NCBI RefSeq assembly: GCF_014701095.1
Contig: NZ_AP023439.1
Span: 5,320,001 to 5,384,000, forward strand
From: Streptomyces tuirus
GTDB lineage: Bacteria > Actinomycetota > Actinomycetes > Streptomycetales > Streptomycetaceae
Direction: 5' to 3'
Length of the DNA stretch: 64,000 bases
Shown here: one piece after another, positions 9,101 to 17,966 of the stretch
Numbering within the stretch: the first letter of the stretch is position 1
How the letters are laid out: every line of letters begins with the position of its first letter
Notes under the pieces: generated by a model
Told to the model about the DNA's origin: nothing
Database searches by the model: none
What the model saw: the letters and a program-made list of their open reading frames with translations, nothing else
Position numbers and translations under genes: made by a program

Positions 9101-10099
9101 GTGACCGCACCCATCGAGACCACCGGGGCGGAAGCCGGAGCACAGCCCGAGGCCGTGCTCTCCGGGGTCAAGAAGAGCCAGATCGAGGGTCGCTCGCTCA
9201 CCCAGATCGCCTGGATGCGCTTCAAGCGGGACAAGGTGGCGATGGCGGGAGGCGTCGTCGTCATCCTGCTCACGCTGCTGGCGGTGTTCTCCAAGCCGAT
9301 CCAGTGGATCTTCAACCTGGATCCCAACAAGTTCAACCAGGACCTCATCGACCCCGCGCTGCTCGCACCCAAGGGCGGCTGGGGCGGAATGAGTTGGGAC
9401 CACCCGCTCGGCGTGGACCCCCAGTACGGCCGTGACATGCTCGCCCGCATCATCGACGGCTCGTGGGTCTCCCTGCTGGTCGCGGGCGGCGCCACGCTGC
9501 TGTCCGTGTGCATCGGCACCGTGCTCGGGGTCGTCGCCGGCTACTACGGCGGCTGGATCGACAGCGTGATCAGCAGGCTCATGGACACGTTCCTGGCCTT
9601 CCCCCTGCTGCTGTTCGCGATCTCCATCTCCGCCTCGGTGCAGGACGGGTTCTTCGGCCTCGAAGGCCTGCCGCTGCGCATCTGTGTGCTGATCTTCGTG
9701 ATCGGCTTCTTCAGCTGGCCGTACATCGGCCGCATCGTGCGCGCCCAGACGATGACCCTGCGCAAGCGGGAGTTCATCGAGGCCGCCACGAGCCTCGGGG
9801 CACGCGGCCCGTACGTCCTGTTCCGGGAACTGCTCCCGAACCTCGTCGCGCCGATCCTCGTCTACTCGACGCTGATCATCCCGACGAACATCCTGTTCGA
9901 GGCCGCGCTGAGCTTCCTCGGCGTCGGTATCGCTCCGCCGCAGGCTTCCTGGGGCGGCATGCTCAGCAACGCTGTGGATCTCTACACGGCTGATCCGCAG
10001 TACATGTTCGTGCCTGGACTGGCGATCTTCATCACCGTCCTGGCCTTCAACCTGCTGGGTGACGGGCTGCGTGACGCCCTCGACCCTCGCAGCAAGTGA
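9101..10099 (+). CDS. peptide ABC transporter permease (OppC/DppC type)
   Basis: Inner-membrane channel subunit of a peptide importer. The 332-residue product has a cytoplasmic N-terminal tail, one helix (AGGVVVILLTLLAVF), a long external segment, then five helices of the BPD_transp_1 domain. The EAA loop EAATSLGARGPYVLFRELLPN, which docks on the ATPases, lies near residue 225. The GTG start at 9101 is preceded by GAGAGGGG. It opens a five-gene operon ordered permease, binding protein, permease, ATPase, ATPase, as in BldK-type systems. Confidence 0.93.
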   Translation: MTAPIETTGAEAGAQPEAVLSGVKKSQIEGRSLTQIAWMRFKRDKVAMAGGVVVILLTLLAVFSKPIQWIFNLDPNKFNQDLIDPALLAPKGGWGGMSWDHPLGVDPQYGRDMLARIIDGSWVSLLVAGGATLLSVCIGTVLGVVAGYYGGWIDSVISRLMDTFLAFPLLLFAISISASVQDGFFGLEGLPLRICVLIFVIGFFSWPYIGRIVRAQTMTLRKREFIEAATSLGARGPYVLFRELLPNLVAPILVYSTLIIPTNILFEAALSFLGVGIAPPQASWGGMLSNAVDLYTADPQYMFVPGLAIFITVLAFNLLGDGLRDALDPRSK

Positions 10100-10125
10100 T
10101 CCATCGAATGAGGGGGCTTCCTCAG

Positions 10126-11874
10126 GTGAAGACGAGAAGGGTGACCGCCGGCGTTGCGTCGGTCCTGGCACTGTCGCTGGGTGCTGCCGCGTGCGGCGGC
10201 GGAGGTGACGACAACGACGGGGGAGGCAACGGCAAGAAGGACGCCGCGCTGAACTCGATCGTCAACGCGTCGGACAAGAAGGGAGGGACGGCCACGTACG
10301 AGCACTCGGACGTGCCGGACTCCCTCGACCCGGGCAACACGTACTACGGCTGGGTGCAGAACTTCTCCCGCCTCTACGGCCGGACGCTCACCACGTTCAA
10401 GCCGGCGGCGGGCAAGGAAGGCCTGGAGGTCGTGCCGGACCTCGCCGAGGGACTCGGCAAGTCCAGCCCGGATGCCAAGACCTGGACGTACAAGCTGCGT
10501 GCGGGTGTGAAGTTCCAGGACGGCACCCCGGTGACGTCCAAGGACGTCAAGTACGCCATCGAGCGCTCCAACTTCGCGCCCGAGGCACTGTCCAACGGCC
10601 CGACGTACTTCAAGGCGTACCTCGAGGGCGGCGACAAGTACAAGGGTCCCTACAAGGACAAGTCCGCCGATGGCCTGAAGTCCATCGAGACGCCAGACGA
10701 CCGGACGATCGTCTTCAAGCTGAAGCAGCCGTTCGCCGACTTCGACTACCTGGCGACGTTCTCGCAGACGGCCCCCGTGCCGCAGGCGAAGGACACCGGC
10801 GCCAAGTACGTGCAGGCCATCCAGTCCACCGGCCCGTACCAGTTCCAGTCCTACGAGGAGGGCCGCGGCGCCACCCTCGTGCGCAACAAGAACTGGGACC
10901 AGAAGACGGACCCGATCCGCAAGGCCCTGCCGGACAAGATCACGATCAAGTTCAAGGTCAACCCGGTCACGGTCGACAACAACCTGCTCTCCGACAAGAT
11001 CACGGCTGACGCGGCCGGCACGGGTGTGCAGCCGCAGACCCAGCCGAAGGTGCTGCGCGGCAAGTACGCCAACCAGACGGACAGCTCCTACGCGGGCGCC
11101 ACGCAGTACATCGCGCTCAACGTGAACGTGAAGCCGTTCGACAACGCCGACTGCCGCAAGGCCGTCCAGTGGGGCCTCGACAAGCAGTCGGTGCTCGACG
11201 CCATGGGCGGTTCGCCCAAGGGCGACGTGGCGACCACGCTGCTGCCCCCGTCGGTGAACGGCTACACCAAGTTCGACACCTACGCGACCGACGGTCACAA
11301 GGGTGACGTGGCCAAGGCCAAGGCGGCCCTGAAGGCGTGCGGCAAGCCCAACGGCTTCAACACGATCCTGACGGCCCGTTCCGACCGCCCCGCCGAGGTC
11401 GCCGCGGCGACCGCCGTCCAGGCGTCGCTGAAGAAGATCGGCATCAACGTCGAGATCAAGCAGTTCCCCTCCGGCAAGTACTTCTCCAACTTCGCCGGTG
11501 TCCCGAGCTACGTCCACGACAACAAGCTCGGCATGCTCTCGATGGCGTGGGGCGCCGACTGGCCGACCGGCTACGGCTTCCTCGACCAGATCGTCAACGG
11601 TGCCGCCATCAAGCCCTCGGGCGGCAACAACCTGATGGAGCTGGACGACCCGAAGATCAACAAGGCCCTGACGGACGCGATCGCCAACACCGACGACGCG
11701 GCCCGCACCAAGGCCTGGGGTGACATCGACAAGATGGTCCTCGACAACGCCTCGGTCGTCCCGCTGGTCTACCGCAAGAACCTGCTGCTGCGGCCGACGT
11801 CCGCGACGAACGTCACGGTCACGCAGGCCTACCTCGGCATGTACGACTACCTGCTGATGAGCTCCTCGAAGTAA
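10126..11874 (+). CDS. peptide-binding lipoprotein of ABC transporter (SBP family 5)
   Basis: Extracellular receptor that delivers peptides to the permease. The 582-residue product has a lipoprotein signal peptide (KTRRVTAGVASVLALSLGAAAC), with the lipid-carrying Cys followed by a Gly/Asp/Asn-rich linker. The SBP_bac_5 core includes YKLRAGVKFQDGTPVTSKDV and the Trp-rich MAWGADWPTGYGFLDQ region. I chose the GTG at 10126 with GAGGGGG upstream; an ATG at 10108 is in frame. It is about the size of BldKB/OppA. Ligand unknown. Confidence 0.92.
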   Translation: MKTRRVTAGVASVLALSLGAAACGGGGDDNDGGGNGKKDAALNSIVNASDKKGGTATYEHSDVPDSLDPGNTYYGWVQNFSRLYGRTLTTFKPAAGKEGLEVVPDLAEGLGKSSPDAKTWTYKLRAGVKFQDGTPVTSKDVKYAIERSNFAPEALSNGPTYFKAYLEGGDKYKGPYKDKSADGLKSIETPDDRTIVFKLKQPFADFDYLATFSQTAPVPQAKDTGAKYVQAIQSTGPYQFQSYEEGRGATLVRNKNWDQKTDPIRKALPDKITIKFKVNPVTVDNNLLSDKITADAAGTGVQPQTQPKVLRGKYANQTDSSYAGATQYIALNVNVKPFDNADCRKAVQWGLDKQSVLDAMGGSPKGDVATTLLPPSVNGYTKFDTYATDGHKGDVAKAKAALKACGKPNGFNTILTARSDRPAEVAAATAVQASLKKIGINVEIKQFPSGKYFSNFAGVPSYVHDNKLGMLSMAWGADWPTGYGFLDQIVNGAAIKPSGGNNLMELDDPKINKALTDAIANTDDAARTKAWGDIDKMVLDNASVVPLVYRKNLLLRPTSATNVTVTQAYLGMYDYLLMSSSK

Positions 11875-11917
11875 TTCAGCAGGCCGGATCCTTTCGAAAG
11901 GCAGGTGAAGGCACCGG

Positions 11918-12976
11918 GTGGCCGCGGCGGACGATCCCGCCGCGGCCACCTGGGGCCGTACAGCTGTGGCTGCGTACATCCTCCGACGCGTCATGGGCGC
12001 AGTGCTGTTGCTGCTGGTGGTCAGCGCAGTCACCTTCGCCATCTTCTTCCTGGTACCCCGCATCGGCGGGCAGACGGCCGACCAGTTGGCCACCCAGTAC
12101 GTGGGCAAGGACGCGAACCCCGCATCCGTTGCCGCGATCAAGCAGAACCTGGGTCTCGACCAGCCGCTCTACGTCCAGTACTGGGACTTCCTCAAGGGCC
12201 TCGTGGTGGGCGCCGACTACAAGTTCGGTCCCGACGCGACGCACTGCAGCGCACCCTGCTTCGGGTACTCCTTCAAGAGCCACATCGAGGTGTGGCCGCA
12301 GTTGGAGCAGCGGATCCCCGTCTCCTTCTCGCTGGCCGTCGGGGCGGCGGTGATCTGGCTGGTCACCGGCGTGACGACCGGCGTCATCTCGGCGCTGCGC
12401 AAGGGCAAGCCGATCGACCGCTTCGCCATGTTCATCGCGCTCGCCGGCGTCTCGCTGCCGATCTTCTTCACCGGCCAGATCCTGCTCGCGCTCTTCGTCT
12501 ACGAGATCCCGGTCTGGGAGAGCATCGACTACGTCCCGTTCACGGAGAACCCGGCCGAATGGGCCTGGCACCTGATGCTGCCCTGGATCAGCCTCGCGTT
12601 CCTCTTCTCGGCGCTCTACGCCCGGCTCACCCGGGCGGGCATGCTGGAGACGATGAGTGAGGACTACATCAGAACGGCCAGGGCCAAGGGTCTCAAGGAG
12701 ACCACGGTCGTGGCCAAGCACGGCCTGCGCTCCGCGCTCACCCCGATCGTCACCATCTTCGGCATGGACTTCGGCACCCTGGTCGGCACCGCGGTGCTCA
12801 CCGAGACCGTCTTCTCCCTCCAGGGCATCGGCGCCTACTCCGTCCAGGCCATCAAGGACAACGACCTGCCCATCGTGATGGGCGTGACCCTGGTCGCCGC
12901 GTTCTTCATCGTCTTCTGCAATCTGATCGTCGACCTGGTGTACGCCGCCATCGACCCCCGGGTGAGGTACTCGTGA
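11918..12976 (+). CDS. peptide ABC transporter permease (OppB/DppB type)
   Basis: Second channel subunit. The classical OppB N-terminus AAYILRRVMGAVLLLLVVSA starts one helix, followed by an external domain and five BPD_transp_1 helices with the EAA-type loop near YIRTARAKGLKETTVVAKHGLRS. A GTG at 11918 with GTGAAGG upstream gives 352 residues. A GTG at 11966 would remove a non-homologous 16-residue tail and start right at the family N-terminus, so the true start may be 11966. The stop overlaps the next start by four bases. Confidence 0.92.
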   Translation: MAAADDPAAATWGRTAVAAYILRRVMGAVLLLLVVSAVTFAIFFLVPRIGGQTADQLATQYVGKDANPASVAAIKQNLGLDQPLYVQYWDFLKGLVVGADYKFGPDATHCSAPCFGYSFKSHIEVWPQLEQRIPVSFSLAVGAAVIWLVTGVTTGVISALRKGKPIDRFAMFIALAGVSLPIFFTGQILLALFVYEIPVWESIDYVPFTENPAEWAWHLMLPWISLAFLFSALYARLTRAGMLETMSEDYIRTARAKGLKETTVVAKHGLRSALTPIVTIFGMDFGTLVGTAVLTETVFSLQGIGAYSVQAIKDNDLPIVMGVTLVAAFFIVFCNLIVDLVYAAIDPRVRYS

Positions 12977-14055
12977 GCAAGCTCGACAAAGCCGCGCTCG
13001 GCGAACCGGACACCACGCCTGCGTCCGTCCCGGACGACGTGTTCCTGTCCGTCCGTGATCTGCGCATCCACTTCGACACCGACGACGGCCTGGTCAAGTC
13101 CGTGGACGGCGTCAGCTTCGACGTGCGCAAGGGCAAGACCCTGGGCATCGTGGGCGAGTCCGGCTCCGGCAAGTCGGTCACCTCGCTCGGCGTGATGGGC
13201 CTGCACCGCTCCGCCCGCGCCAAGGTCTCCGGCGAGGTCTGGCTCGACGGCCAGGAGCTGATCGCGGCAGACCCCGACGACGTACGGCGGCTGCGCGGCC
13301 GGAAGATGGCCATGATCTTCCAGGACCCGCTGTCGGCGATGCACCCCTACTACACCGTGGGGCAGCAGATCGTCGAGGCGTACCGCGTCCACCACGACGT
13401 CAGCAAGAAGGCCGCCCGGCTGCGGGCGATCGAGATGCTCGACCGGGTCGGCATCCCCGAGCCCGCCAAGCGTGTCGACGGCTACCCGCACGAGTTCTCC
13501 GGCGGTATGCGCCAGCGCGCCATGATCGCCATGGCGCTGGTGAACAACCCCGAGCTGCTCATCGCCGACGAGCCGACCACCGCCCTGGACGTCACCGTGC
13601 AGGCGCAGATCCTGGACCTGATCCACGATCTGCAGAAGGAGTTCGGCTCCGCGGTCATCATGATCACCCATGACCTGGGTGTGGTCGCGGAGATGGCCGA
13701 CGACCTGCTGGTCATGTACGGCGGCCGGTGCGTGGAGCGCGGCCCCGCCGAGGACGTGTTCTCCGAGCCCCGCCACCCCTACACCTGGGGCCTGCTCGGC
13801 TCGATGCCGCGCATGGACCGCGAGGAGACGGACCGGCTCATCCCGATCAAGGGTGCGCCGCCCTCCCTCATCAACCTCCCGTCCGGCTGCGCCTTCCACC
13901 CGCGCTGCCCGTACGCCGACGTCCCGAAGGACAACGTCACCCGCACCGTCCGCCCCGAGCTGGCCGAGGTCGGCCCCTCGCACTGGGCCGCCTGCCACAT
14001 GACGCAGGAGCAGCGGGAGCGTATCTGGACCGAAGAGATTGCGCCGAAGCTGTGA
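12973..14055 (+). CDS. peptide ABC transporter ATPase (OppD/DppD type)
   Basis: Cytoplasmic nucleotide-binding subunit, 360 residues. Walker A GESGSGKS near residue 60, Q-loop IFQDPLSAMHP, signature FSGGMRQRAMIA, Walker B LLIADEPTTALD and switch His in MITHDLG are all intact. The C-terminal oligopeptide-transporter extension contains CAFHPRCPY and a second cysteine motif, typical of OppD where it can bind an Fe-S cluster. Start GTG overlaps the upstream stop and its own stop overlaps the next gene, so the cassette is translationally coupled. Confidence 0.95.
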   Translation: MSKLDKAALGEPDTTPASVPDDVFLSVRDLRIHFDTDDGLVKSVDGVSFDVRKGKTLGIVGESGSGKSVTSLGVMGLHRSARAKVSGEVWLDGQELIAADPDDVRRLRGRKMAMIFQDPLSAMHPYYTVGQQIVEAYRVHHDVSKKAARLRAIEMLDRVGIPEPAKRVDGYPHEFSGGMRQRAMIAMALVNNPELLIADEPTTALDVTVQAQILDLIHDLQKEFGSAVIMITHDLGVVAEMADDLLVMYGGRCVERGPAEDVFSEPRHPYTWGLLGSMPRMDREETDRLIPIKGAPPSLINLPSGCAFHPRCPYADVPKDNVTRTVRPELAEVGPSHWAACHMTQEQRERIWTEEIAPKL

Positions 14056-15212
14056 GCGACGACAAAACGGTGAGCACACCGGACACCAGCGGGAGCACCC
14101 TCACCAAGGGCACCACCGCCGACGGCGAGGTCCTGCTGAAGGTGACCGGCCTTCAGAAGCACTTCCCGATCCGCAAGGGCCTGCTCCAGCGGCAGACCGG
14201 CGCGGTGCGTGCCGTCGACGGCATCGACTTCGAGGTGCGCAAGGGCGAGACGCTTGGCGTCGTCGGCGAGTCGGGCTGCGGCAAGTCCACCATGGGCCGG
14301 CTGATCACCCGGCTGCTGGAACCGACCGGCGGCTCGGTCGAGTTCGAGGGCCAGGACATCACGCACCTGAAGACCGGCGAACTGCGCCCCATGCGCCGCG
14401 ACGTGCAGATGATCTTCCAGGACCCGTACTCCTCGCTGAACCCCCGCCACACGATCGGCACGATCGTCGGCGCCCCCTTCCGGCTCCAGGGCGTCGAGCC
14501 CGAGGGCGGTGTGAAGAAGGAGGTGCAGCGGCTGCTGTCGGTGGTCGGCCTCAACCCCGAGCACTACAACCGCTACCCGCACGAGTTCTCCGGCGGCCAG
14601 CGCCAGCGCATCGGCATCGCCCGCGCGCTCGCGCTCAACCCCAAGCTCGTCGTGGCGGACGAGCCGGTCTCGGCGCTGGACGTGTCGATCCAGGCGCAGG
14701 TGGTGAACCTGCTCGACGACCTCCAGGAGGAGCTGGGCCTGACGTACGTGATCATCGCGCACGACCTCTCGGTCGTCCGGCACGTCTCGGACCGGATCGC
14801 GGTGATGTACCTCGGCAAGATCGTCGAGCTGGCCGAACGCGACCAGCTGTACAAGTCTCCGATGCACCCGTACTCCAAGGCCCTGCTGTCGGCCGTGCCG
14901 GTTCCGGACCCGAAGCGCCGGGGCGCCAAGAGCGAGCGCATCCTGCTCAAGGGCGACGTGCCCTCGCCGATCGCCCCGCCGAGCGGCTGCCGCTTCCACA
15001 CCCGGTGCTGGAAGGCGACGGAGATCTGCAAGACGACCGAGCCGCCGCTCAAGGAGCTGCGGGCCGGGCAGCGGGTCGCCTGTCACCACCCGGAGAACTT
15101 CGCGGACCAGCAGCCGCAGGACACCAAGCTGCTGTCGTCGGCGCACGAGGTGGCCGCCGAGAACAACGTGGGGAAGACCGCGGGGGACGACGCCGCGACC
15201 GTGGAGAAGTGA
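14052..15212 (+). CDS. peptide ABC transporter ATPase (OppF/DppF type)
   Basis: Second ATPase of the importer, 386 residues. Walker A GESGCGKST, IFQDPYSSLNP Q-loop, signature FSGGQRQRIGIA, Walker B VVADEPVSALD and IAHDLSV switch are present. The C-terminal extension has CRFHTRCWKA. The GTG at 14052 overlaps the previous stop (GTGA), and translation from here gives a short acidic tail before the ABC domain. It ends the operon, just before a strong stem-loop. Confidence 0.95.
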   Translation: MSDDKTVSTPDTSGSTLTKGTTADGEVLLKVTGLQKHFPIRKGLLQRQTGAVRAVDGIDFEVRKGETLGVVGESGCGKSTMGRLITRLLEPTGGSVEFEGQDITHLKTGELRPMRRDVQMIFQDPYSSLNPRHTIGTIVGAPFRLQGVEPEGGVKKEVQRLLSVVGLNPEHYNRYPHEFSGGQRQRIGIARALALNPKLVVADEPVSALDVSIQAQVVNLLDDLQEELGLTYVIIAHDLSVVRHVSDRIAVMYLGKIVELAERDQLYKSPMHPYSKALLSAVPVPDPKRRGAKSERILLKGDVPSPIAPPSGCRFHTRCWKATEICKTTEPPLKELRAGQRVACHHPENFADQQPQDTKLLSSAHEVAAENNVGKTAGDDAATVEK

Positions 15213-15241
15213 CTCCGGCCGGTCCGGGAGCGAGTCCACCC

Positions 15242-15275
15242 GAGCCCCCGCCCTCGTACATCGGGGCGGGGGCTC
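15242..15275 (+). terminator. stem-loop terminator after the peptide transporter operon
   Basis: GAGCCCCCGCCC (15242-15253) pairs perfectly with GGGCGGGGGCTC (15264-15275) across a 10-base loop. There is no T-run, as is usual for Streptomyces terminators. It ends 4 bp before the next gene start, so it may also affect that gene's translation. Confidence 0.7.
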
Positions 15276-15279
15276 ACCC

Positions 15280-15972
15280 GTGGGTGAAAATGAGCGGGTG
15301 CTCCAGCAACTCTTCAGCCCGTCCGTCCAGCACACGCTCGACCTGATCGGCATCTTCGTCTTCGCGATCTCCGGCGCCCTGCTGGCCGTGCGCAAGAACT
15401 TCGACGTGTTCGGCATGGCCGTCCTCGCCGAGGTCACCGCGCTGGGCGGAGGGCTGTTCCGGGACCTGGTCATCGGGGCCGTACCGCCCGCCGCCTTCAC
15501 GGACCTGGGCTACTTCCTCACCCCGCTGCTCGCCACGCTCCTGGTCTTCTTCCTGCACCCCCAGGTGGAGCGCATCCAGGTCGCGGTGAACGTCTTCGAC
15601 GCGGCCGGCCTCGGCCTGTTCTGCGTCGCCGGCACGATCAAGGCGTACGAGTACGGCCTCGGCCTGACCGCCTCGGCGGGACTCGGGCTGACCACCGCCG
15701 TGGGCGGCGGTGTGCTGCGGGACGTCCTCGCCAACGAGGTGCCCTCACTGCTGCGCTGGGACCGCGACCTGTACGCGGTCCCGGCGATCGTCGGCTCCGC
15801 GCTGATCGCCCTGTGCATCCGCTACGACGTCCTGAACCCGCTCACCAGCGGCGTCGCGGTGATCACCGCCTTCGTGCTGCGGCTGCTCGCGATGCGGTAC
15901 CACTGGCGAGCTCCGCGGGCGTGGCACCGCCGGTCGACGGTGAGCGAGGAGGAGCAGCCCGTCCTGCCGTGA
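15280..15972 (+). CDS. TRIC (UPF0126) family cation channel
   Basis: A 230-residue membrane protein with two copies of the UPF0126/TRIC domain. The repeats are visible as GGGLFRDLVIGAVP near residue 50 and GGGVLRDVLANEVPSLL near residue 140; the conserved Gly-Gly-Gly-x-x-Arg-Asp is the hallmark. Seven helices are expected, and known bacterial members form trimeric K+-permeable channels. The GTG at 15280 is the longest start; a GTG at 15298 (VLQQLFS) is equally plausible. The acidic C-terminal tail is cytoplasmic. Confidence 0.88.
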   Translation: MGENERVLQQLFSPSVQHTLDLIGIFVFAISGALLAVRKNFDVFGMAVLAEVTALGGGLFRDLVIGAVPPAAFTDLGYFLTPLLATLLVFFLHPQVERIQVAVNVFDAAGLGLFCVAGTIKAYEYGLGLTASAGLGLTTAVGGGVLRDVLANEVPSLLRWDRDLYAVPAIVGSALIALCIRYDVLNPLTSGVAVITAFVLRLLAMRYHWRAPRAWHRRSTVSEEEQPVLP

Positions 15973-16044
15973 CGGGGGCGTACGCCCCTCTCCTGGGCCA
16001 GAGGAAAGCTACCGCTTAGTAGTTAGTTCTTGTACTGTTCAGTC

Positions 16045-16905
16045 ATGCCAGAAGCAGCCACCACCCCGGCCGCCCGGGCCACGATCGGCGACAGCGAGTT
16101 CGACCGCGACACCGCGCTCACCCGCCGCGCGCCCGGCGTCTACGACATCGACCTCTCCGCCGGCTGGACGATCATCAGCGCCGTCAACGGCGGCTATCTG
16201 CTGGCCGTCCTGGGCCGCGCCCTCGCGGACGCCCTGCCGCACGCCGACCCCTTCACGATCTCGGCGCACTACCTGACCGCGTCCCAGCCCGGCCCGGCGG
16301 TCGTCCGCACCGACGTCGTCCGCACCGGCCGCACCCTGTCGACCGGCCAGGCCTCCCTCTTCCAGTACGACGACGAGGGCCGCGAGGTGGAACGCATCCG
16401 CGTCCTCGCCTCCTACGGCGACCTGGACGCCCTGCCCGACGACGTCCGTACGACGGCCCGGCCGCCCGCGATCCCGCCGCCGGAGCACTGCTTCGGCCCG
16501 GAGGACGGACCTGCCCCGGTCGACGGCAGTTCGGCCATCACCGACCGGCTGATGCTCAAGCTCGACCCGTCGACCCTGGGCTGGGCCCTCGGGCAGCCCT
16601 CCGGCAAGGGCGAGATGCGCGCCTGGTTCGGCCTCGCGGACGGGCGCGACCCCGATCCGCTCTCCCTGCTGCTCGCGGTGGACGCGCTGCCGCCCACCGC
16701 CTTCGAGATCGGCCTGAAGGGCTGGGTGCCGACCGTCGAGCTGACCGTGCACGTCCGCTGCCGTCCGGCGCCGGGCCCGCTGCGGGTGTCCATCACCACG
16801 CGCAACCTCGCCGGCGGCTTCCTGGAGGAGGACGCCGAGGTGTGGGACAGCGCGGACCGGCTGGTCGCACAGTCCCGGCAGCTGGCGCGGGTCCGGCTGG
16901 GCTGA
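16045..16905 (+). CDS. acyl-CoA thioesterase-like double hot-dog protein
   Basis: A 286-residue soluble protein with the TesB-like 4HBT_3 layout: an N-terminal hot-dog with the helix region GWTIISAVNGGYLLAVLGRAL near residue 45, and a second half (GWVPTVELTVHVRCRP to the end) forming the C-terminal hot-dog. It probably hydrolyses an acyl-CoA; the substrate is unknown. The ATG at 16045 lies just after an AT-rich stretch with TACTGT 7 bases upstream, so the transcript could be leaderless. Confidence 0.75.
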   Translation: MPEAATTPAARATIGDSEFDRDTALTRRAPGVYDIDLSAGWTIISAVNGGYLLAVLGRALADALPHADPFTISAHYLTASQPGPAVVRTDVVRTGRTLSTGQASLFQYDDEGREVERIRVLASYGDLDALPDDVRTTARPPAIPPPEHCFGPEDGPAPVDGSSAITDRLMLKLDPSTLGWALGQPSGKGEMRAWFGLADGRDPDPLSLLLAVDALPPTAFEIGLKGWVPTVELTVHVRCRPAPGPLRVSITTRNLAGGFLEEDAEVWDSADRLVAQSRQLARVRLG

Positions 16906-17211
16906 ACTCCGCCGCATCGACGGGCAGGTCACAGGACGGCCCCAAGGGGGGCTCAGGCGGGGTTGGTTGAGTCCTCGTCGTCCTGGACAGCGGCGGTCAG
17001 GCTGCGGGCGGTCAGGGGCAGGCTCAGCAGGCCGGCAGACGTAGATGGAGCAGTAGGCGCAACAGGTGTTGTCGAAGGCCGGCCCGGGTCTGCCCGGGGC
17101 GCGGCAGGGGCGGCGCGTCCGGTGAACGGGCGCGCCGCCCCTGTGCGTTGTCACGCGAGTGTCGATCCGGCGTACGGGGGTGTCGATCCGGCCAGTGAGC
17201 CTGCGGCGGCG
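16906..17211. other. 306-bp gap without a convincing gene
   Basis: Convergent space between the thioesterase and the TetR gene. It holds the stem-loop at 17105-17143 and the tail repeats at 17159-17226. On the minus strand two short frames (one Cys-rich, one ending QDDEDSTNPA at 16955) are open, but neither has a start codon with a ribosome binding site, so I do not call a gene. Confidence 0.5.
17105..17143. terminator. bidirectional stem-loop between thioesterase and TetR gene
   Basis: CAGGGGCGGCGCG (17105-17117) and CGCGCCGCCCCTG (17131-17143) form a perfect 13-bp stem with a 13-base loop, between two convergent genes. Confidence 0.65.
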
Positions 17212-17226
17212 TCAATCCAGCCAGTG
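17159..17226. repeat. short repeats duplicating the 3' end of the TetR gene
   Basis: Three related units: GTGTCGATCCGGC (17159-17171), GTGTCGATCCGGCCAGTG (17180-17197) and GCGTCAATCCAGCCAGTG (17209-17226). The last one is the end of the TetR gene, including its stop codon at 17212. The two others lie just downstream of the stop. Confidence 0.6.
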
Positions 17227-17850
17227 GTGGCGGCCGAGGCCGATGAGCCGCATCTGGCGGGCCGCCAGCTGTGCGACCTGCCGGGTCCGCTCCGGGCGCT
17301 CCCCCTCCGGCCCTTCGAGGGCCTCCAGGAACAGCGACGCCGTGCTCAGCATCTGGTCGACGTAGAGATGCGCGAGCATCAGCAGGTCGTCCTCGCTCCA
17401 GCCCCCGGACACCGGGTCCTTGGCCAGTTCGTCCTTGACCTCCTGGGCGAACCGGGCCAGTTGGTCCCGTATCGCCTCCCGGACCGGCTGAACTCCGCCA
17501 TGTCGTTCACGGGCGATGAACCGGACATGGGCGGGGTACCCGTCGACGTGACGGGCGATCAGATCGATGGTGCGCGTGACGCGTTCCTCGCGGTCGCCCG
17601 TCGTGGACACCGTCGTCCGGATCATCGGGTGCAGGCTGCCCAGAGCCTCCTCGACCAGGGCCACGCCCAGATCCGCCGTGGAGCGGAAGTGGCGGTAGAA
17701 GGCGGTCGGGGCGACACCGACGGCGCGGGTGACCTCGCGCAGTCCCAGGCTGCTCAGGCTCTGCCCCTCCAGCAGCATCAGGGCCGCGTCCAGGAGTGCC
17801 TGCCGGGTCTTCTGCTTCTGGGCCTGCCGGATGCCGAGGGTGTGACTCAT
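17212..17850 (-). CDS. TetR family regulator, FabR/DesT-like
   Basis: A 212-residue DNA-binding repressor. The N-terminal helix-turn-helix reads SLSSLGLREVTRAVGVAPTAFYRHF, close to FabR and DesT, which sense acyl-CoA/acyl-ACP and control unsaturated fatty-acid genes; the match includes the preceding KTRQALLDAALMLL helix. The C-terminal ligand domain is all-helical and includes RERHGG and the dimer-forming MLAHLYVDQML. Divergent from two small membrane protein genes with paired CAGTKAACAACTGT sites between them, so it probably represses itself and those genes. Ligand not known. Confidence 0.88.
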   Translation of the reverse strand: MSHTLGIRQAQKQKTRQALLDAALMLLEGQSLSSLGLREVTRAVGVAPTAFYRHFRSTADLGVALVEEALGSLHPMIRTTVSTTGDREERVTRTIDLIARHVDGYPAHVRFIARERHGGVQPVREAIRDQLARFAQEVKDELAKDPVSGGWSEDDLLMLAHLYVDQMLSTASLFLEALEGPEGERPERTRQVAQLAARQMRLIGLGRHHWLD

Positions 17851-17856
17851 ACCATG

Positions 17857-17870
17857 CAGTTAACAACTGT
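17857..17870. promoter_or_regulatory. putative TetR operator, copy 1
   Basis: CAGTTAACAACTGT lies 7 bp upstream of the TetR start codon. The core AACA-AC-TGTT is palindromic. Confidence 0.5.
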
Positions 17871-17913
17871 TCTCTCGAATTGGAAAGTCATGAGAGACGT
17901 TAGACTGGGAAGT

Positions 17914-17927
17914 CAGTGAACAACTGT
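17914..17927. promoter_or_regulatory. putative TetR operator, copy 2
   Basis: CAGTGAACAACTGT repeats copy 1 with one change, in the same orientation, 57 bp away, and 40 bp upstream of the likely start of the divergent membrane protein gene. Confidence 0.5.
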
Positions 17928-17966
17928 AACTGCAAGCGTTCACCCAATCCTTGGGGGCTGTTACCC

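Noticed and set aside
8858..10171. Long minus-strand frame opposite the first permease gene
   Set aside because: The plus strand encodes a clear BPD_transp_1 permease; the reverse frame is a composition artefact.
16955..17115. Cys-rich frame (NTCCAYCSIYVC) on the minus strand, resembling a lanthipeptide precursor
   Set aside because: It has no start codon with a ribosome binding site, no modification genes nearby, and the overlapping frame is equally open; it is probably chance.
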